Of a DNA stretch of 9,603 nt, positions 5,643-9,603 are shown one piece after another; position 1 is the first letter of the stretch, and the number at the start of each line of letters is the position of its first letter. Location of the stretch: NCBI GenBank assembly GCA_900754775.1, contig CAAEDZ010000290.1, forward strand, positions 1 to 9,603, given 5' to 3'. A program made the position numbers and the translations under genes. Source of the stretch: Clostridia bacterium. Its GTDB lineage: Bacteria; Bacillota_A; Clostridia; Christensenellales; Aristaeellaceae. Under the pieces are notes generated by a model, which searched no databases, was not told where the DNA came from, and was given only the letters and a program-made list of their open reading frames with translations.

Positions 5643-8152
5643 CGCACCCTTTCGGTAAGCGCGCCGAGCACGCTGTCATAGTCGAGCTTCGTTCTGCCCA
5701 GCCGCACCGGCAGCCGTTCTTCGGAAACGAGCCACAGGCCCCGGCACAGGCCTTCGCCCTCCCGCGCGAACTCCTGCTCTTCGCCTGCGGACAGGGATTC
5801 GCGGATGGTAAAGCTGTTTTCAAATGCCAGACGCGCCAGCGCGTGATCGAGCGGCGCGGCGAGCAGCTTCTCAATCGTCTCCTCGGGCAGGAGCGCCACG
5901 CGCGCCGAACAGTCGCCCAACCGCGTTCTGGCGGCGGTCCCTTCCTCCGGCTCCTCCATGGAAAAGCGCTCGCCGGGAGCGTCCCAGCCGAAAAAGCGGC
6001 GCGGGTCGGGCCGGGGCAGCATATTGCCGCCCGCCTGCGCCTGCATGCGCTGCTCCGAGAACATCATCTCCGCCCACGCCTGGGGGATATCGTCCGGCTG
6101 GCGGTAGACGGTCTCCAGCACACGGCGCACGTCCTGCGGGATGCGAACGGTCTTTGGCAGGAGTTGTTGCGTCTGCGCAAGCAGCCACGGCGCATAGATC
6201 AGCCCCGTCTCGGCATAATCTTCGTTTCCCGGAATGACGACCTCCACGAGCGCTTCCTCCATGCCCACAGGGCGGGGACGCTCATGGCGATGCACGCGGC
6301 CGGCGCGTTGCAGCAGAAGATCGATGGGCGCGATCTGCGTGATCATGCCGTCGAAGTCGAGGTCCAGCGACTGCTCCACCACCTGCGTGCAGACGAGGAT
6401 GGCCTTTTGCGGGCGACGCGCGCCGTCCTTGCCGAAGAGGCGGACGCATTCCTTTTCCAGATGGTCGCGTTGACTGGCCTTGAAGCGGGCGTGAAAGAGC
6501 ATGACCGCCGTGTCCGGCGTCGCCAGCGCGCGTATGGCCTTCCACGCGGACTGCGCCTGCGCCACCGTGTTCATCAAAACGCACAGGCAGCCGCCCCGCG
6601 CGACGCGCGCGACGACGCGTTCGGCCAGCGCATGATCGTCTTTCCACGCGCGCAAAAGTTCAAAACGGAACGCGCCCCGCTTTATGCAGCCGTCCACAGG
6701 GATCTCCAGCGCCTTCCCGTCGCGCACCTGGGTGATCAGCGGATAAGCGTCCCCGGCCGTTTCCAGCGCGCCGCCGTAAGCCTCCACCAGGCGCTTGCGC
6801 TTCTGCGCGGTGAGCGTGGCCGAAAGCAGCACGACGGGGATGCGCAGGGCCTGACACCACTCCAGCAACCGCTCAATGATCTCGCTCATATAGGCGTCGT
6901 AAGCGTGGATCTCGTCGATCACGAGCGCTTTCCCCATCAGCCCCAGCAGGCGCAGGCATCCATAGCGGATGGGCATGGCCGCCATCATTGCCTGATCGAC
7001 GGTGCCGACCGCGCTTTCGGCGAGCATGGCGCGCCGCAGGGGGCGCAACCAGTCGCAGACGTCCTGTTTATCTTCCAGATCCGCGCGCGCCTGCCCTTCA
7101 TCCTCGCCGGCGAGCCAGGCCATGCCGTGCATCAGCCGCGCGCCGCCCAGCCCCAGCGCGGAGAGCATATCGTTGATGCGAGTAAACATCTGATTGCTGG
7201 TCGCCGCCGTGGGAAGCGCAAAGTATATGCCCTGTTTCCCCCACAAAGAGCAGCCACGCGCCGCCTGAAATGCCCCGGCCTCCGTTTTGCCCTCGCCCAT
7301 GGGCGCTTCAATGATGGTCAGACCTGCCGCAGGATCGGCAAGGCGCAGTATGGCCGCCTGCACGGGGCGCAGCGCGGATTCGGAAAATGCCGGCCACATC
7401 TGCCGGTATTCGTCGATCTGCGGGAATGTCTGCGGAGAAGAGAGGCCATAGCGATGGATCGCATCCCGCGCGACTTCCGCCGAGGCGGAGATATAGGCGG
7501 CATCGTTCAGGGTCTCATCCAGATGCGCAAACGGCTCCGAGGACGCGATCCAGTCCGCAAGGACGATCATGGGCAAAAGCGCCATCACCGCGGCGTCGCA
7601 GTGCCCACACGTATTTATTTGTTTCAGCGGAGGGTGAAATACTTCGATAATCGCCCGATGCAGCTCGTCGCCCATCGCCTGCCAGCGCTCTTTTTCCCGC
7701 TTGGGCGCGCTTGCGTGGCCGTGCTTACCCTGATGGTGCAGCCGGATCGCGCTGGCGAAAACGCGCGCCACCGACGGCGGGATACCAAGTTCCTCCCCCA
7801 GCGCCTCATAGCAGTCCGCGCCATAGCGCTCGTGGCGAAAACCCTGCGCCTTATCGAGCATGGAGATCATGCCCTCCTGCGCAAAGGGAGCGGCCAGCGC
7901 CGCGTCTTTCTTCTGGAAGGCGGGCGACGCTTTTCCAGAATCGTGGAGGGCGCAAAGATAGGCGATCAACGCTTTTGCTTCCTGCGGGGAAAGCGAAAAA
8001 AGCTCCGCGACCCGCCGCAGAGCGCCCGCAAAGCGTTGCTCCTCAATGAGCTGGGCCGCGCACAGGCCGGCATCCAGCATATGATGCCACAGGCTCTTTA
8101 CGGGAGCGGACTTCGCCCAAAGGCTTCTGGTCAATACAGTCGATCGTTCCAT
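5633..8152 (-). CDS. cas3: CRISPR-associated helicase/nuclease Cas3, type I-E
   Basis: Cas3 is recruited by target-bound Cascade, then nicks, unwinds and degrades the displaced strand. The 839-aa protein has an N-terminal HD nuclease domain with candidate metal ligands H24, H70-D71 (ALHDSGKASPAF), H107 (RHERYG), H139-H140 (RLHHQGKHG) and D200 (LADWIASS). The superfamily 2 helicase follows, with Walker A EAPMGEGKTEAG (about 283-293), the DEIHAYD box (about 413-419), SAT (445-447), VVEQSLDLDFD (about 591-601) and QRAGRVHRH (615-623). A C-terminal domain begins around residue 700. All key residues are present. It is the first gene of the operon: the ATG at 8152 lies about 23 nt downstream of the predicted transcription start, with GGAGG (8157-8161) 4 nt upstream. 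The stop overlaps cse1 by 10 bp. Confidence 0.97.
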   Translation of the reverse strand: MERSTVLTRSLWAKSAPVKSLWHHMLDAGLCAAQLIEEQRFAGALRRVAELFSLSPQEAKALIAYLCALHDSGKASPAFQKKDAALAAPFAQEGMISMLDKAQGFRHERYGADCYEALGEELGIPPSVARVFASAIRLHHQGKHGHASAPKREKERWQAMGDELHRAIIEVFHPPLKQINTCGHCDAAVMALLPMIVLADWIASSEPFAHLDETLNDAAYISASAEVARDAIHRYGLSSPQTFPQIDEYRQMWPAFSESALRPVQAAILRLADPAAGLTIIEAPMGEGKTEAGAFQAARGCSLWGKQGIYFALPTAATSNQMFTRINDMLSALGLGGARLMHGMAWLAGEDEGQARADLEDKQDVCDWLRPLRRAMLAESAVGTVDQAMMAAMPIRYGCLRLLGLMGKALVIDEIHAYDAYMSEIIERLLEWCQALRIPVVLLSATLTAQKRKRLVEAYGGALETAGDAYPLITQVRDGKALEIPVDGCIKRGAFRFELLRAWKDDHALAERVVARVARGGCLCVLMNTVAQAQSAWKAIRALATPDTAVMLFHARFKASQRDHLEKECVRLFGKDGARRPQKAILVCTQVVEQSLDLDFDGMITQIAPIDLLLQRAGRVHRHERPRPVGMEEALVEVVIPGNEDYAETGLIYAPWLLAQTQQLLPKTVRIPQDVRRVLETVYRQPDDIPQAWAEMMFSEQRMQAQAGGNMLPRPDPRRFFGWDAPGERFSMEEPEEGTAARTRLGDCSARVALLPEETIEKLLAAPLDHALARLAFENSFTIRESLSAGEEQEFAREGEGLCRGLWLVSEERLPVRLGRTKLDYDSVLGALTERVRCD

Positions 8153-8174
8153 AGGGCCTCCGGGAAGCAGGAAT

Positions 8175-8210
8175 TTATACCATTATACGTTCAAAGCCGA
8201 TTTTTGTCAA
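8175..8210 (-). promoter_or_regulatory. Consensus promoter of the cas operon
   Basis: On the minus strand TTGACA (8205-8210) is followed after exactly 17 bp by TATAAT (8182-8187), a perfect match to the sigma-70/sigma-A consensus in both boxes and in spacing. Transcription should start near 8175, giving a leader of about 22 nt before the cas3 ATG. The surrounding sequence is sharply AT-rich compared with the flanking genes. No other promoter this strong is visible in the operon, so all eight cas genes, and perhaps the array, may depend on it. Confidence 0.88.
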
Positions 8211-8246
8211 TTCGGTTGCGAATTTTGTTGTTTTCGCGAAACGAAT
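8209..8246. promoter_or_regulatory. Palindrome cluster at the cas promoter, candidate operator
   Basis: AATTCGGTTGCGAATT (8209-8224) is a perfect 6-bp inverted repeat around 4 bp and overlaps the -35 box by 2 bp. TTTCGCGAAA (8232-8241) is a second perfect palindrome, followed by CGAAT (8242-8246). GCGAA and TTCGC (8218-8222 and 8233-8237) also form an inverted pair. The shared half-site is TTCG/CGAA. The placement suggests binding by a dimeric regulator that blocks or alters promoter use. No regulator is identified; this is inference from symmetry and position. Confidence 0.45.
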
Positions 8247-8301
8247 GGATTTGTATACGCAAATTTTCCGCTAAAGAATTGCGCATGATCGCCCGCTCCG
8301 C

Positions 8302-8727
8302 TCAAAACTCTCCTTCGTCAAGCTCTCCTTCGCCAAACTCCGCCACCGGCAGGGAGGCTTCCGAGCGTTTGATGAATACGTCCGGGATGGTCATGCTCAT
8401 GCAGACCTCGCCTGTGGTCTTGGCGTCTAGGCAAAGGCCGGTGCTGTATTGCAGCACGCGGAAAAAGCCGGGCAGGTCCCCGGGCTTGAGGTCCAGCACG
8501 ATGAACTGCGCTTCCAGCCCCGCGCAGCGCTCCCGCGGCGAGAGGCGCACCGTCTCTACCGTGCCGTCGTTTGCTTCCGCCAGACGGGTAAAGAACGCCT
8601 GCGCCTCGACCAGTTTCAGGTATTGCGGCATGTTGAGAACGTAATCGTCGTCGTTTTCCTTGCTCAGGGCGTACTCGTAGACCTGGCCGACCATGCGGAG
8701 GAACTCGGTGTCGTTCATTTCCTGCAT
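8302..8727 (-). CDS. Uncharacterised acidic protein upstream of cas3
   Basis: I do not recognise this 141-aa protein. It starts MQEMNDTEFLRMVGQVYEYAL, with an acidic stretch, KENDDDY, at about residues 23-29. The middle is a mixed helix/strand sequence with TVETVRLSPRE and EAQFIVLDLKPGDLPGFFRVLQ. After CMSMTIPDVFIKRSE the tail is acidic (EFGEGELDEGEF). No signal peptide, membrane segment or DNA-binding motif stands out, so it is probably cytoplasmic and globular. The ATG at 8727 is supported by AAAGGAG (8734-8740) 6 nt upstream; a second ATG three codons on is possible. It is on the same strand as cas3, but 149 bp and a strong promoter separate them, so it is likely its own unit. No clear promoter or terminator of its own is visible. 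A link to CRISPR is possible but unproven. Confidence 0.75.
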   Translation of the reverse strand: MQEMNDTEFLRMVGQVYEYALSKENDDDYVLNMPQYLKLVEAQAFFTRLAEANDGTVETVRLSPRERCAGLEAQFIVLDLKPGDLPGFFRVLQYSTGLCLDAKTTGEVCMSMTIPDVFIKRSEASLPVAEFGEGELDEGEF

Positions 8728-8834
8728 AATGTTCTCCTTTCCTTTGTGCCGTGGTGTCTGCCGCGCGGTCGGTCTCCCTTCCGGGCGGCGTCGTGGTTTC
8801 CGCCCCTTTGTAGGAGCGTGCGGGGGCTTCCGCC

Positions 8835-9016
8835 GTATATAGCGGCGGCGGTGGTGCGCGTAACGGTGGCGGTCGTCCGCCTGTATAGCAGAGGCGGTGG
8901 TGTCGTGTCGCCCCGCGCCCTTTATAGCGGCGGTGGTGGTGGTGTGACGCCCGCCCCGCGCCCTTTATAGCGGCGGCGGTGGTGGGTAACGCATGGCGTG
9001 TCATAGCCCCTGTATA
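8835..9016. repeat. Degenerate tandem repeats, block 1 (TATA-GC-GGY type)
   Basis: TATAGC or TATACA recurs at 8838, 8884, 8923, 8966 and 9013, a spacing of 46, 39, 43 and 47 bp. After most TATAGC copies comes a run of GGC/GGT triplets (GGCGGCGGTGGTG), then TAACG or TGACG, then a C-rich tail. A 23-bp stretch around CCCTTTATAGCGGCGG is identical at 8911-8933 and 8954-8976, which supports true duplication. On the minus strand the boxes read GCTATAAAGG or GCTATACAGG. Open frames across the block give only His/Pro/Tyr-rich low-complexity peptides and are not believed. Confidence 0.8.
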
Positions 9017-9190
9017 CAGTGTACCGAAGGTCAACCTCCAGGTGTTGCACTTTACTGTCCTTCGATATATCAACGCATGATTTAACATTCTTCTTTGGGA
9101 AAACAGTATTCTTTACGGTTTCTGCTATTGTCGCGGAGGCGACCGGCGGGCCGCAAATCGGCAGGCGTCGCGCCTGTTGAAGGGGAAGCC
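9017..9190. other. AT-richer non-coding core between the repeat blocks
   Basis: No credible gene is visible. The left half is clearly richer in A and T than the repeat blocks. CGAAGGTCA (9026-9034) and TGTCCTTCG (9056-9064) form an inverted pair with one mismatch. The right half carries three adjacent short hairpins: GTCGC-GGAG-GCGAC (9130-9143), CGGC-GG-GCCG (9144-9153) and CAGGCG-TCG-CGCCTG (9162-9176). None is followed by a T-run, so they are not classical terminators. The core could be a structured RNA, a regulatory island for the downstream 141-aa gene, or an insertion that split one repeat array; the sequence does not decide this. Confidence 0.4.
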
Positions 9191-9356
9191 TGTATCCTGC
9201 CGTTGTGTATGGCGGCGGTGGCGTGCGCGTAACGCTGCCGGTCCGATTGTATAGCGCGAGCGGCGTGGTGTGACGGTTTACCCATCGCGCCCTCTGTATA
9301 CCACCGTATCGTACAGGGCAGGCGGCGGCGCGGACCTCGCACCGCTCCGATATACG
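9191..9356. repeat. Degenerate tandem repeats, block 2 (TATA-GC-GGY type)
   Basis: The same pattern as block 1 resumes, with TAT(A) boxes at 9193, 9208, 9250, 9297 and 9351; the last three intervals are 42, 47 and 54 bp. The unit at 9208 (TATGGCGGCGGTGG, then GCGCGTAACG, then CCGGTC) closely resembles the block 1 unit at 8838, and the unit at 9250 shares GGTGTGACG with the unit at 8923. Copies are more decayed than in block 1. Block 2 lies upstream, in minus-strand sense, of the core and of the 141-aa gene. Confidence 0.7.
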
Positions 9357-9407
9357 CCCGCTCTTTGTCAACAGGTGAGCCGTGCGTTGGAAAAACTCCC
9401 AGGCCGG

Positions 9408-9452
9408 GGAAGACAAAGATCGCCGCTGATCCATGTTGATCAGGGCGATCTT
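9408..9452 (-). terminator. Strong hairpin, probable terminator of the truncated right-edge gene
   Basis: AAGATCGCC (9416-9424) and GGCGATCTT (9444-9452) are perfect complementary arms. Inside them CTGATC (9426-9431) pairs with GATCAG (9438-9443) around a 6-nt loop. This makes a 15-bp stem with one unpaired base at 9425. On the minus strand the stem ends in CTTTGTCTT, a fair U-rich tail. It lies about 57 bp beyond the stop codon of the right-edge gene. Confidence 0.5.
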
Positions 9453-9468
9453 CGCGGTCGGGCTGTGC

Positions 9469-9503
9469 GCCGCCCGGTTTGTCCGCCGGGCGGCTTTTTG
9501 TTT
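9469..9503 (+). terminator. Rho-independent terminator on the plus strand
   Basis: GCCGCCCGG (9469-9477) and CCGGGCGGC (9486-9494) form a perfect 9-bp GC-rich stem with an 8-nt loop, followed directly by TTTTTGTTT (9495-9503). On the minus strand the stem is not followed by T residues, so it is directional. No plus-strand gene precedes it in the window. It may end a plus-strand non-coding transcript or shield the right-edge gene from antisense transcription. Confidence 0.75.
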
Positions 9504-9508
9504 GCCTC

Positions 9509-9603
9509 TCAGTGCATAGCCGCGGCCCACTTCTCCGCGCGGGCGCGGATGAGCAGGTAGAGGGCGATGCAGGCGAGGGCGAGGATGGCGGTGAAGAGGG
9601 TGG
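9509..9603 (-). CDS. C-terminal end of a membrane protein, possibly an ABC transporter permease (partial)
   Basis: Only the last 30 codons and the TGA stop (9509-9511) are inside the window; the 5' part lies beyond the right edge. The visible residues begin TLFTAILALACIALYLLIR, a hydrophobic stretch long enough for one membrane helix, followed by a basic, polar tail ending EKWAAAMH. A final transmembrane helix with a short basic tail containing a W-x(n)-H end is seen in many nitrate/sulfonate-type ABC permeases, but such a short fragment cannot prove the family. The gene is on the same strand as the cas operon but is separated from it by two terminator-like hairpins and the repeat region, so it is probably an independent transcription unit. 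Confidence 0.6.
   Translation of the reverse strand, partial: TLFTAILALACIALYLLIRARAEKWAAAMH

Noticed and set aside
5843..8644. A 933-codon open frame on the plus strand opposite cas3
   Set aside because: It is the antisense of cas3, whose motifs are all intact. The translated product is Arg/His/Ala-rich with no recognisable domain, as GC-rich antisense frames usually are.
9017..9064. A MerR-type operator and promoter (GGTTGACC on the minus strand near TATACA)
   Set aside because: The distance from TTGACC to TATACA is only 12 bp, and no -10 box sits at the 19-20 bp spacing such promoters need. No merR-like gene is present.
8318..9088. His/Pro/Tyr-rich open frames across the repeat region on the minus strand (also 8922-9530)
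   Set aside because: They are translations of the GGY/TATA tandem repeats and overlap the better-supported 141-aa gene or intergenic hairpins. They have no good ribosome binding site and no family resemblance.
8835..9356. A second CRISPR array
   Set aside because: The units are degenerate, the conserved part is a short TATA-GC-GGY motif rather than a constant repeat, and there are no clearly unique, equal-length spacers.
9340..9470. A tRNA or a known structured RNA such as 6S or SRP RNA near the right hairpins
   Set aside because: I could not find a cloverleaf with a TTC-loop motif, nor the conserved SRP or 6S core sequences. The hairpins are better explained as terminators.
9270..9560. A 96-codon open frame on the plus strand running through the terminator region
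   Set aside because: It crosses both hairpins and the opposing right-edge gene, has no good ribosome binding site, and has no recognisable features.

Overview
The window holds a complete type I-E (E. coli/Cascade-type) CRISPR-Cas locus, all on the minus strand, read from right to left. The order is cas3, cse1 (casA), cse2 (casB), cas7e (casC), cas5e (casD), cas6e (casE), cas1, cas2, then the leader-proximal end of the CRISPR array, which runs off the left edge. Every effector gene looks full length, and the catalytic motifs I could check (Cas3 HD nuclease and helicase, Cas6e histidine, Cas1 Glu/His/Asp) are present. Adjacent genes overlap by 4 to 26 bp or nearly touch, so this is one tightly coupled operon. 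Cas1-Cas2 would acquire spacers, Cas6e would cut the precursor transcript, the Cse1-Cse2-Cas7-Cas5-Cas6 complex would find targets, and Cas3 would degrade them.

The operon is driven by a near-perfect housekeeping-type promoter (TTGACA, 17 bp, TATAAT) in an AT-rich island just upstream of cas3. Perfect palindromes built from TTCG/CGAA half-sites lie against its -35 box. Upstream of that is a 141-aa acidic protein that I do not recognise.

From about 8728 to 9508 (roughly 780 bp) I see no convincing gene. It contains two blocks of degenerate 39-54 bp tandem repeats with the pattern TATA-GC-(GGY)n, separated by an AT-richer core of about 175 bp. At its right end are two strong hairpins that behave as oppositely directed terminators. 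The right edge cuts the 3' end of a minus-strand gene with a membrane-spanning C-terminus.

Organism: the DNA is GC-rich by eye (clearly above half). It has strong AGGAGG-type ribosome binding sites and a sigma-70/sigma-A consensus promoter in a sharply AT-rich gap. This would fit a high-GC Bacillota (Clostridia), but that is a weak inference from composition and style only.

The cas system itself is canonical. The parts most worth a second look are non-coding: an almost absent leader with leader-like signals inside the end of cas2, the palindromes at the cas promoter, the TATA/GGY repeat blocks, and a plus-strand terminator with no plus-strand gene in front of it.
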